This document shows, one piece after another, positions 1 through 9,481 of a stretch of DNA of 27,056 bases. The stretch spans positions 1-27,056 of the forward strand of contig LVLI01000809.1 in assembly GCA_001687465.1 (NCBI GenBank), in the 5' to 3' direction. The position numbers were made by a program, and so were the translations under genes. The notes beneath the pieces were generated by a model. It saw only the letters and a program-made list of their open reading frames with translations. It made no database searches and was not told where the DNA came from. How positions within the stretch are numbered: the stretch's first letter is position 1; every line of letters begins with the position of its first letter. This DNA comes from Halocafeteria seosinensis. Taxonomy: Eukaryota > Sar > Bigyra > Bicosoecida.

Positions 1-172
1 CTCGCCATCCTGTTGTATGCGATACGCTGAGCTGCTTTCTGATTCCGTTCCCTTCAGCATCAGGCGGTCTTGTCCTTACCTTATTTTGACCCAGCGTCCC
101 ACCTCACAATGCAACTGCGCGTGGACTAGCTCAAACTAAACGGCATCAAAAGTTGGCTGGGCTTGAAGTTGG

Positions 173-200
173 GCCGGAGGCTCGGCGCCGAGCCTCCGGC
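173..200. repeat. Perfect 28-bp GC-rich palindrome
   Basis: The half-site GCCGGAGGCTCGGC (173-186) is followed immediately by its exact reverse complement (187-200), with no spacer. It is far more GC-rich than its surroundings and lies about 280 bp upstream of the Fic start codon. It could be a cruciform-forming element, a dimeric protein-binding site or a trace of a mobile element. The sequence alone does not say which. Confidence 0.9.
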
Positions 201-337
201 GCAGCGGCTCAGCCTTTGTTTTCCCGAGCCACCAACGTTGGCAACGTGGCATCATGGCATGCCAAAATTACAAAATGTTCTCAAAGTATGTAATGCGGTA
301 GCCTGCAGGGTACCAAAAAAACCAAAGGTTGTAGGTT

Positions 338-357
338 CTCTTAGACTTGTCTAAGAG
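338..357. repeat. 9-bp stem, 2-nt loop hairpin
   Basis: CTCTTAGAC (338-346), spacer TT, then GTCTAAGAG (349-357) form a perfect 9-bp inverted repeat. It lies in the leader region upstream of the Fic gene. No function can be assigned; a structured 5' UTR is possible if transcription starts upstream. Confidence 0.75.
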
Positions 358-483
358 CAGCAATTTTCTTAACGGTACTGGGAAGTCAGTCTTGCGAGAC
401 TTTCCAAATTTTAGTTGTTCTTCGCTCTTGTTGGGTAATAAAAACAAAAGGTAGACCATCTTTTCTTTTCAGAAAGACTGAAG

Positions 484-1635
484 ATGGCGGCTGGTTTTCA
501 GGAGCCGTTAACACTCTTCAAGGAGTTTGAGACGTCAGAATACCGAAATGAAGCAAGACAGCATGTGGTTGCACGCTATATCACACGTTCGAATCGACTT
601 GATCTTCACGCCACTCGTTCCTACGACGACACTCTTGCATTGTTGAGCGACCTGCCCGAAGAAGCAAGCTCTGCAGCGTTCCAGAAGACAATCTCCGAAT
701 TTAACGCCATGGAAGTTGCCATGCAGAAGCGACAAAAACTGGGAGATGAACTGGCAGATGAAGGACCTGAACGCGTGTTCCTGGGTTGCAACGACATCAA
801 GGACATACACAAAGCTATACTCAAGCAGACACCCAGTGCATCGCTTGGTGGGCAACTACGTGGACCTGGAATCAACGTGTCCAGTTGTGATAGCCATGTC
901 TACCCTCACGGGGAGCATGTAGAGGATATGCTTACACAATTGGTGGACTTCTTATATCTAAAGCTGATAGATTTAAAATCTCATTGGCCCACTACCGATG
1001 GAAAGTGGGCAAAATGGAATGAGATGACTCCGGCCCAATACGACGACGTGTGTAATAGGGTTATTAAAGTTGCCGCCTGGGCCTTGTTTAGCATTGTTGA
1101 CTTACATCCCTTCTGTAATGGGAATGGTCGGTTATGCAGATTAATCGGTAGCCACGTCATGTCGCTGGTATCGCCATTACCGGTGAGCTGCGTCTTCGAG
1201 AACCTTGAAGATGGACAAGAGAAACAGGAAAGTTACTGGAGCAATCTATACTTGAATGCTTTGAATAAGGTTCGACAAAAGCGCAGAGAATCACAGTCTA
1301 TTCTACCTGACGTTGTATACTCACGACAAGCGGGTAGTGGCGGTGTCCATAAAAGACTTCCCGCTGTTCCCGACGAGGCGTTTAATTGGCGGCTAACGGA
1401 GGTAGAGCTAGNNCCTTTGATCAGATTGTTGCGGAGATCACTTATCCAAACCGCAAAGGAAGCAAGTATTCTTGTCAAGGGGATCACTTCGAGACAGATG
1501 CAGGCTTTGGAGTGTGGTTTCCCTGTTCTCAAGGTTGAAACTTGTAAGCAAGATTTCGATCGTTTTGCTGAAGCAGATAGAGTCACACACACACACACAC
1601 ACAGAGTAACGGATTGGGGGGTTGGTAACGGATGA
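484..1635 (+). CDS. Fic-domain protein
   Basis: Fic enzymes usually transfer AMP or another phosphate-containing group from a nucleotide to a protein hydroxyl. The family core is visible: a flap-like segment (ASLGGQLRGPGINVSS, about residues 118-133), a helical stretch, and the active-site loop HPFCNGNGR (residues 208-216) with the catalytic His208. The usual Asp/Glu of HPFx(D/E)GNGR is Asn212. I see no clear inhibitory (S/T)xxxE(G/N) helix and no TPR or membrane anchor like animal FICD, so this is not a plain FICD orthologue. The ATG at 484 starts the long frame. The open frame gives 383 residues, but the last 30 run through a CA repeat and look non-coding. A GTAAGC donor at 1544 and a CAG acceptor ending at 1604 would remove a 61-nt intron and give an immediate stop after residue 353. 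Bases 1412-1413 are ambiguous, so residue 310 is unknown. Target and localisation are unknown. Confidence 0.85.
   Translation: MAAGFQEPLTLFKEFETSEYRNEARQHVVARYITRSNRLDLHATRSYDDTLALLSDLPEEASSAAFQKTISEFNAMEVAMQKRQKLGDELADEGPERVFLGCNDIKDIHKAILKQTPSASLGGQLRGPGINVSSCDSHVYPHGEHVEDMLTQLVDFLYLKLIDLKSHWPTTDGKWAKWNEMTPAQYDDVCNRVIKVAAWALFSIVDLHPFCNGNGRLCRLIGSHVMSLVSPLPVSCVFENLEDGQEKQESYWSNLYLNALNKVRQKRRESQSILPDVVYSRQAGSGGVHKRLPAVPDEAFNWRLTEVELXPLIRLLRRSLIQTAKEASILVKGITSRQMQALECGFPVLKVETCKQDFDRFAEADRVTHTHTHRVTDWGVGNG
1584..1603. repeat. (CA)10 microsatellite
   Basis: Ten CA units run from 1584 to 1603 near the 3' end of the Fic open frame. Read through, they encode alternating Thr-His, which is unlike the rest of the protein. 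The run ends in CAG and may form the acceptor side of a small terminal intron (1544-1604). Confidence 0.95.
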
Positions 1636-2115
1636 AGTGAGAGTCAAATCGAATCCGAAATAGCAAAGGAAGAAAATTGCACCATGGTGAAGAATGGGCC
1701 AAAGTACCTGTCGTCTCCGTGCTTCACTCATCTACAAAAGGGTAAAGCAGGCCGCAAACGGATGTCGCTGACGTGCAGATTCCTTCGTAAAGCAATTGAG
1801 TTCTGCAATACAGCACGGGTTTGACAGTCTGTCGTCATGAAGGTGCTATAATTCGAGTAAAAGATCAGTTATTTGCTCCACTCGTTTTGTAGAGAATTGC
1901 TGTACTTAGTCTTGCACTGACTCGCCACGGTCTAGTTCTTTTGTGTTAAAAACCATCAAAATTACACTCAATTTAGCCCAAAATGATCGCGTAATATTGA
2001 CGAGCGTACACCTGTTAAGAGTCACTCCACAGATGACTGAATTAGGGTGGGCGGAACCACAACTTTCCCTTACCGTGCGGGAACCAATGCCTGAAAACTG
2101 TAACTCCCCGGCGGA

Positions 2116-2307
2116 TGGGCTATCTGTCACATATATGTGTGTGTGAAAACTTCGTGTGTGAAACGAAGTCTATCATACACCACATCCGGGAGCCAACAGG
2201 CTGTAGGTCATTACAAGAATAGGTTCATCAACTGAATTGAAACGTATATGTGTTCCACATGGCATAAAAGTGGCTACAGCTCGTACATACATGTGACAGA
2301 TAGCCCA
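2116..2307. repeat. 192-bp element with 23-bp inverted ends
   Basis: The left arm (2116-2138, beginning TGGGCTATCTGTCAC) matches the reverse complement of the right arm (2285-2307) at 22 of 23 positions. About 146 bp lie between the arms. A smaller hairpin (2149-2169) sits just inside the left arm. The size and terminal inversion suit a MITE-like or foldback element, but I see no target-site duplication beside the arms and no other copy in this window. Confidence 0.6.
2149..2169. repeat. 7-bp stem hairpin
   Basis: ACTTCGT (2149-2155) pairs exactly with ACGAAGT (2163-2169) across a 7-nt loop. It lies inside the larger inverted-repeat element at 2116-2307. Confidence 0.6.
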
Positions 2308-2769
2308 CCACAAGTCTACCCAATACAGCCTCTGCAGGAGCGATTTCCATAGCAGCTCTTCCAGTAGGATATGCAAGTCAACGACCGCCAGACTATGAGG
2401 TCCTAACTGGACTCAAAATTTGAGTGCTGGTCGAACAACTACCAACGGTGTGTATTGGTATTGCTCCTCCCAGAAGACGTGTCTGCTGTACGATACGCTA
2501 TGTCGTGTGAGGGGTGAACCCTACCCGGAACCGGTCCAACATCTTCACGTTGTGGCGCATCAACGTGACTGACAGTTCGCCGGCATCAGCTTGCGGAAGT
2601 TCCGCATCTCCTTTTTGTTAGCCCGGTGCTTTCCTGGCAATTCTCTTGAGGAATTGACAGCTCTATCGCAAACATGATAATTTCCGAGTGGTGGTCCCTC
2701 AGATGCCCGTATTTTGTCCGCTTCGCTCCCCATTTGTTAAAATTGGCTCTTGCGGGACCGGTCCGTGAA

Positions 2770-2798
2770 CAACGCGAAGTGCCGTTTTCTTCGCGTTG
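2770..2798. repeat. 10-bp stem hairpin
   Basis: CAACGCGAAG (2770-2779) pairs perfectly with CTTCGCGTTG (2789-2798) across a 9-nt loop. It is intergenic, about 400 bp upstream of the amine oxidase start. No run of T follows it, and its function is unknown. Confidence 0.65.
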
Positions 2799-2987
2799 AT
2801 CTTCTGCTGCTGACCACAGAAGTTCTGACAAATATCCAAAGCTAACCGTTCATCATCAAGGTTGGAGTGGAAGATGGCCTAGCCTGGTGACTGGGACGGA
2901 TTTTGGTACGTCCGGACACCTACATACGTGGTACTTCCTCAAGACACCTTTCCATCAACGGCTTTGTGAAGTTGCGGTGCGACTCCA

Positions 2988-3004
2988 CATGGCCTTCGGC
3001 CATG
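2988..3004. repeat. 7-bp stem, 3-nt loop hairpin
   Basis: CATGGCC (2988-2994), loop TTC, GGCCATG (2998-3004). A related GTGGCCATG string follows within 12 nt. The hairpin lies in the presumed promoter region of the amine oxidase gene. Confidence 0.6.
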
Positions 3005-3195
3005 CCCGTGGCCATGCAACAGGGGTCTTTCTACACTTAGAACGACTATAGAGGGTTTGCTCAGGATGAAGTAGGAGAGTGATAAGGACAATGGAGTTTA
3101 TAGCAGTGTTCAATAAATGACACTTATGATGATACTTAGGAGAGACGGAATATGATAGCGGTATACATATAGATAGAAACTTGGCCTTCACTATC

Positions 3196-4819
3196 ATGAC
3201 CACCACAATTTCGAAAAATCAGGATGTTTACGATGTCATTGTAGTCGGCGCAGGGTTTGCAGGCTTGACAGCAGCGAACATCCTGGCTCAAAGGGGAAGA
3301 GGTAATATCCTTGTGTTGGAAGCAGCGGACTATATCGGAGGGTACGTGCATGATAGTTTCGCTTTGAGATGTCAATGTTATACCGCACTTGCTCTCACGC
3401 AGACGATGTCGACAAATGGATGGTATCCTCGAAGGGACTCCTGTCGATATAGGGGCAGAGTTCATTCATGGACCTGACACAGAGGCAGCTTGCTTGGCCA
3501 AGGCTCTGGGAGTACCATTGCGGGCGCTGTTTACTTGGTCCCAAGGTGACGGAGGGCCTTCGGAAAAAGCGGCAGAGGATGGAGGCGTGGGTTATTACTA
3601 CATCCGCGAAGATCGGCAATTGAAAAGATTCGATGAAGTTGATGAGGACATCCGCAATATGCACCAAATACTTCACGGTATTGGAGAAGACACTGAGATT
3701 GAGAGAACATTATCAATGAAAGATTATTTACTGAAGAAAGGTGTCACTGAGCGCGCGAGTCAACTGGCTGAAGCAGGTGTAGGAAATACCAGCGGGAGAT
3801 CTCTAGCCCAGCTCAGTGCTAACCTGTATTCAACTTTCGAACGCTGTTGGTCAAACGATGCCCAGTCATCTGAAACAGACTACAGGCCGGAACGATCGTT
3901 CCGCCCCCTAATTGAAACCTTAGGTAAACGTTTAAATATCAAACTGAAGACGCCTGTCCGTCGTATCGACACTACACAAGAAACGAATACGTGTGTGGTA
4001 TCGACTGATGAGTCGACTTTTGCAGCTATGCAGGTAATCGTAACGGTACCCCTCCCTGTGCTTCAGGAAGGAGACATTGAATTTGATCCCCCGCTTTCTG
4101 CAGAGCGTCGGGAAGCGCTTAATAGTATGCAATTTTCTAACGCAGTCAAAATTCACTTGGTCTTCAACAAGCGTTGTTGGCCCAAAGATTGCCACGGAGC
4201 TGTGTGCTCCGGTTGTTTCGTACCAGAACTCTGGATCACAAATAACTGCAAGGGTATTGGGGGAATAGGATTCCTGATGGATCCCTTGTCCAAAGGGCCA
4301 CCTCCTCTTCGGTCATTGGACTTCCTCGGTGGAGATATAACGAAAAGCAACGGGAACCGCCCCGAAGAGGAAACGGTTGAACAATACCTGGTAACTGGAT
4401 TCCTTATGGGTATGGCAGCTGAGGAACTAGTCGATATTCCACACCAAAATATCGTATTAAGGTTCCTGAACCAACTTGAAGAAATGTTCCACACAGACGT
4501 AAAGACTTCGTTCGTGAAGGGATGGGTGCACAATTGGAGGGATAATAAATACATTCGAGGCGGTTACACTTCGCCGTCCTTGAGCGAGGAGATATACAAC
4601 GGTCGGTATACTACACAGTATTCAACGGGTTCGCTGGCGAGGAAAATTGTCGCGTCTCCCCATCAAGGACTCGTCTTTTTCGCCGGAGAAGCAATAGCCG
4701 GAGCGGAAGAACCTGACGATGCTCCAATGACAATACATGGTGCAATGAGAACAGGTATGAAAGCTGCTCTTCAAGCAATGTCGTCTGCGGGTCAAAGTAA
4801 AGAGGCCGTCGCAGCATAA
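3196..4819 (+). CDS. FAD-dependent (poly)amine oxidase-like protein
   Basis: Flavin amine oxidases oxidise primary or secondary amines, including polyamines, and release H2O2. Exons 3196-3341 and 3403-4819 flank a 61-nt GTACGT...CAG intron and encode 520 residues, a usual length for the family. Splicing rebuilds the N-terminal FAD signature: [15 protein letters not shown], then [12 protein letters not shown], then [11 protein letters not shown]. The C-terminal flavin-binding segment is also present ([10 protein letters not shown] near the end, followed by [13 protein letters not shown]). [13 protein letters not shown] fits the substrate/FAD region of polyamine oxidases and LSD1-like proteins. 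There is no SWIRM domain, so a histone demethylase is unlikely. No clear signal peptide is seen and the C-terminus (EAVAA) is not a standard peroxisomal signal, so the enzyme may be cytosolic. The ATG at 3196 is the first in-frame Met before the dinucleotide-binding motif. The substrate cannot be assigned. Confidence 0.9.
3342..3402 (+). other. 61-nt intron of the amine oxidase gene
   Basis: Donor GTACGT at 3342 and acceptor CTCACGCAG ending at 3402. Removing it turns two overlapping open frames into one reading that carries the conserved GGR and GAEFIHG motifs. It typifies the short introns of this genome. Confidence 0.9.
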
Positions 4820-5032
4820 CAGAATAGCGCATTCGGAGTATGTCTCATGTTTCAAAGTTACGAAGAATACATTTATCGATATCCATTCTCAGCTCAGCTT
4901 ACGCCTTGTCCACTGTTCAGTGAGAAAGTCTCTATTACTAGCAACTAAACGCATCACCCAATCTCAAGAAGTGATGGACTTACGATTATAACGCAATGTC
5001 TGGAACACCTACTCCAAACCAGCCCGCTCCGC

Positions 5033-8000
5033 TCAGATTACACCGCTGAATGACGCCAAGATGTCGTCTACCGTGTAGCCATTTGGATCCTCTTTGAACT
5101 CATTAGCATCCCTCTCGTGAGTGCGCTCATTGTTCTTTCCGGAAAGTTTAAGAACATATGATTGAAGTCGGCGAAACTGGCTTTCCAACTCTCGGAGCTG
5201 CTGAGTTCGTGACTCGAGCAGAGAGTTATATTCCCGCTTCACTCTTTCCACTTCCGCCGCAGCTTCTTGGCGCAGGCCCCCTTCGGCATGCGCCAGTCTT
5301 TTTTCTCGTTCTTCCAGCTTTGCTTCCAAATCCGCTATTGCTCGCCGTAAATTATCTTTAGAGCTATTGGCGCTACTGGTTTCAAGCCTTTGGAGTAGCG
5401 AGTCATTTTGGCGACGGAGAATCCCATTCTCGCCCTTGATAGCCGAAAGCTGGTTATGCATCTCATTTACCTCTCGCTGATAGTTGTCCCTTTCCTGCTC
5501 AAGGTGATTGCACTTTTCGGTGAGATTGTTTATCTGTTGCGTTAACATCGTGATACCTTTCTCTTCTGATGAGCGCTCTGCAACGTAGCGTTTAAACGAA
5601 GCAAGACTCGTTTCCTCATTTCCTTGCGCACCAGAATCTGGAGGCGCGACTACTGACTGTTGTTGTACGTCATCTCCCTCGACGTTTCCCACTTGTTCAG
5701 AGTCGTTATTAGTTTTCTCCGGTTCCTGGCTAGGTTGGGATATATCGGTCTTCCTAACTTCAGCCACGTCCGAATCTCGTCCAGTACCTGCCTGCGCCCG
5801 AGTTTGTTCAGCATTCGTTGCCCCCTCATCTGAAACGCTCTTTGATTTACTCTTGGACTTAGACCCTTTCTCCTGGAGTTTCTTAATTTTGTTTTGGTAA
5901 AACTCTCGCACCTTCTTTACTTCTGCCTCGGCGTCCAAGGCGCGCTGCTGCCACGAACCTTTCTTAGTTCCCTTCTTGCTATCCTTTCCAGCAGGGTCGG
6001 CCTCATGTTTCTGAAGACGATCTTCAGCTTTTCGCAGCGATTCCGATAATTCTGAGTTTTTTTTCTTCAACTTGCTGGTCATCTTGTCGTGTTCCTGGCG
6101 CAGCGAGCGCAGCTGTCGCGAGTTTTCTTCCTTCTCTTCCTCTCGAGCTTTCCTTTCGCTTTCAAGTTTATCGTTTAGTTCCTTCACTTTTTGACCTAGT
6201 GGACTGTCGGCGTCCGTTTGCGCCTCCCGCACGAGGTTTGCGACAGAATCCGGGTTTCGTTTTTGCAAAGAATCTTCCGCAGTTTTCAAGGCTTTTTCCA
6301 ACTGCGAGACCCTCTTACGAAGTTGAGATTCTTTTGAGCTCTCAGACTGGCTCTTCTCTGAATTCACGGTTTCTAGTTCCCGGACTCTCTTGCGAAGTTG
6401 CTGAAGCTCATTGTAATCAGAGTCTAACAGTGTCTGGTTTTCTCTATACCAATCCAATTTGGCTTGCAACGCCTGAACCGTCCTATCATTGGATGCCTTC
6501 AGATATGAGATTTCAGACTTGAGTCGCTTAATCTCCGTGCTTTCTTCTTCAATTTTTGACTGCTGCAAGGCTTGAAACTCTCCTTCAATATCTTTTTTCT
6601 GCCGCTCCAGAGACTGGACCTTAGTCTCTAACGAGTCTTTCTCTCCCATCAGTTTCTCGATTTGTTCGCGTAGTTTTTCCTCTCGCTTGGCAGCATCAAG
6701 TTCCCGGGAAAGACGATTGGCAACGTCCGCCTTGGATTCGTTTTCTTCTTGGCTACTGTGATTGAAATCGTGGTCAGGGTGTATCGCCGCACGCTGGTCA
6801 AGTTGTCTAGCCAATGCATTTGCTCGGTTGATTTCTGTCTTGAACCGATGCTGCAAGCGCTCATTCTCTTTTTGGTACCCTTGCATTAACGTCTCCAAGA
6901 CCTTAAGCTCATCAGTGAGCTCTCCCAGTACCTGCTCTAACTTTTCCTCATCTGGTCCTTCGAATGAGCCCTGGATAATTTCTCTCATCGAGGCCAAGAG
7001 CGACTCGTAGCGGTAGTTCTCACTACGCATTTGTTGATCCTGCCACAGTTGCTGGCCCATATTACTCATCTGGGTCTCAAGCGCTTGGATTTGGGATTGA
7101 AGCGATGCAATGATGTTACTCTTCTGTCTGCTTTCCTCCTCATACTGCTTGATGGTGGCTTCTAAATGATTCGTAGCAGAGTCTGCGGGTTTGTGATCCA
7201 CACCAGAGCCTGTTGATGTTCGTCTATCTCCTGGTGGTTTCCAAAGTGAGTTTGTAGTGTCGTCCATCCTTATCTTGCCTGGCGGTACCAAGTGGGCTGC
7301 TTGGAGGGATGCAAACAAGGCCTCGTTAGCAACGTTTCTCGAGTTATAATGCACTGGCGTCACGCTTGACGGGGTAGATGTTGTTGAGAATGCACCCGTC
7401 TGAGAATCTCCACCGGATAGCTGTTGTGTATAGGTTTTACTGTTCGTGTCACCATGCGAATCTGTTTCCACACGAGGCACGGCAGCGACATCGCCAGGCG
7501 GTGGTGCCCTCCTTGTGTCTATGGCCGAAGTAGTCGTCGTTCGTTGCACTGCCGAAGTTGGAGCCAGAGAATTAAACCGGCTTTGCTGGAGATGCGCTGC
7601 CCGAGGCGATTGAGTAAAGCGTTCCCTGATTGCTTCACTTCCATGGGACGTCTCATTTCCGCCTAACGTACTAGTTTCTGTGTTGTGGGTAACATCTTCG
7701 CTTCTACTTGCTACGGATCTCGTGATAGGAGCCGAGGCTGCATCGGAAGTTACCCCGGTGAATCCAGCGCCCGAAACGGTGGCTTCAGTCTCGACCCGAA
7801 ACTTCTCGGGGCTAGATGGAGGGGGAGGTGGACTCTGGGAAGACCTCAACGACGTCTGCGATTGACTCGTTAGTTCGGATTCGTTAGGTTTGGAACCGTG
7901 ATCCTCCGTGTTGTCCTCCGGAGCGCCATCACTTCGGTCAAAGTCGTCGCTGTATCCATTACTAGACTCCGTGTTCTCATCATTTTCTCTTGTAGTTGGT

Positions 8001-9138
8001 TTAGAGGTGGTTGCACTTGCGCATAACGGCTCCGTAGACGAACCCTCCGTTGCTTCTCCCTTAGTGATAGCAGTCGTAAATGAGGAAATTTGCGGTGAGA
8101 CATTTGCGTGCTCTCCACCATACGAGAAGCTCATGGGTTCACTCGCGGAGACATTCTTATAAGAGCTTGCTTCACCCATTCCGAGTTCAGCTCGAAGCAT
8201 ACCAGAGTCCGTAAGCTGCTGTTCTTGGTCTTTTGTGCTGGAATGCTCATGCGGTTTGTGACTTTCCCTGCTGCCTGACTCCTCCACGTCGTCCTCTGGA
8301 AGGGTTTGATTAGCCCCTTGTCCATGTGCAGGATCTACTTTGGACTTCTGCCATTTTGACATTATATCCGCACGGAGTCTTTCCTTGTTCGTCGTCTGAG
8401 ACTGGAAATCCGACTCTGAGATAGAGAAGGAGTCCGAACCAGGGGAATAGGGATAAGATGGGCTTCCCTGTTGGACACCTCCGTTTTCACTGTCCCCAGC
8501 TACAACAACTTCGTTGGCATCAGCGTTCGAACCTTCTGTCGCCTCTGGTGCCATCGTGGAGAGAGTTTTTTCTCTTTGGGAAGACAGTGACTCTAGTCTT
8601 TTCTGAACTCGTTCTTCCAAGGTTAGGCCGTCACTTGACGCCCTACTACTTCCCTCCGTTGACTTGTTTTGGTCCCCAAATCTTCCTAACCCCTGTTCTT
8701 GTAGCTGCGCTTTCACCTTTTCTAAACCACTAGTACTTTGACGTTTGGACTTCTTCTTCTGTCGTCCACATAGGAGCAAAGCTTGTCGAACTCGTGGTCC
8801 ACATCGTCGATGAAGGCATCGTCCATAACGTACCTTCTGTTTTTTCTTCTTCTTGCTATGATCCTCATCATCTTCTATATCAAAATTGTACGGATCATCG
8901 TCGGCCGACCTTCGACTGAAATGACATGCAATGATACAGCAATTAAATTTTCCCTAAGGTATACATACAGCACGCTATCTTACCGATTCCCTCGGTTGAG
9001 CCCTGTTGCTGTTGCAGTTGCCGCCGATAAAGAGGAGCGATTCACTGCATCATACCGTCCAGATTCGCTTGTGCCAGAAGCTGCAGCTGCAGCATAGCTA
9101 TACGACTGCTGTTTCTGGCGTCGAGGATGGTATGACAT
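5033..9138 (-). CDS. CEP162: CEP162-like coiled-coil basal body/transition-zone protein
   Basis: Three exons (9138-8984, 8915-8834, 8758-5033; introns of 68 and 75 nt) encode about 1320 residues. Exon 1 begins MSYHPRRQKQQSYSYAAAAA. Exon 2 supplies an acidic then Lys-rich stretch (ADDDPYNFDIEDDEDHSKKK). A long Ser/Thr/Glu-rich, probably disordered region follows (roughly residues 80-560), then coiled coil nearly to the C-terminus. Two strings recall the coiled-coil region of animal CEP162 (KIAA1009/QN1) from memory: LMQGYQKENERLQ near residue 700 and AKLDWYRENQTLLDSD near 845. CEP162 is an axoneme-binding protein that promotes transition-zone assembly at the ciliary base. Coiled coils align easily by chance, so a golgin or another centrosomal protein remains possible. 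The two ciliary neighbours support the call. The gene is divergent from the TMEM237-like gene. Confidence 0.62.
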
Positions 9139-9481
9139 TCTCTCTATTGTACTTTGCAAGAGGAAAGGCAGAAATCAATGAAGTTTTTCCCGAGTCATTA
9201 TTCTCCCTACAAAGACATCTGCCGTACGGGGAGGTCAGGCACTACATAATGCCGCTAAATCCGGCATTCTTGGGACGCATTTGTCTTATCATCAATGCTG
9301 TCATAAATGGTACCTCTACCTAGAGTCTACCACTCTCAGACACGGTTAATTTGAATTGCGCCAGGCAGGCTCATTTGAAGTTTGAAGCCACCCCTAAGTA
9401 AACGCCGCTGTACAGCTTATCGGGTGCTTAGCTGATTGATAGATTGGGGATAAAGATACAGACACATCCCTGCAGAGCGTC
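9139..9481. promoter_or_regulatory. Divergent intergenic region between two ciliary genes
   Basis: These 343 bp separate the start codons of the CEP162-like gene (-) and the TMEM237-like gene (+), so they must hold both 5' UTRs and probably a bidirectional promoter. I searched by eye for an RFX X-box (GTNRCC, short gap, RGYAAC) and for a clear TATA box and found neither. No coding exon is supported here. Confidence 0.55.

Larger units (their letters stand above)
1..483. other. 5' flank of the Fic gene, no CDS
   Basis: I see no convincing coding region here; the short open frames have no recognisable domain and no splice partners. The stretch holds a 28-bp palindrome and a short hairpin, listed separately. 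A pyrimidine-rich tract followed by CAG ends at 472, 12 nt before the ATG at 484. It looks like the acceptor of a 5' UTR intron, but I could not identify a matching donor with confidence. Confidence 0.4.
1636..3195. other. Intergenic region, 1.56 kb, no supported gene
   Basis: No open frame here shows a recognisable domain, a good splice pattern or a family motif. The region separates two plus-strand genes, so it should hold the 3' end signals of the Fic gene and the promoter of the amine oxidase gene. It contains an imperfect inverted repeat (2116-2307) and several small perfect hairpins, listed separately. A decayed mobile element or a non-coding RNA is possible but not shown. Confidence 0.4.

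Noticed and set aside
4153-4554. 133-aa minus-strand frame within the amine oxidase gene
   Set aside because: Shadow frame antisense to a well-supported coding exon, with no domain signal.
9139-9481. Search for an RFX X-box in the shared ciliary promoter
   Set aside because: No pair of half-sites with the right spacing was found by eye, so no regulatory site is claimed.
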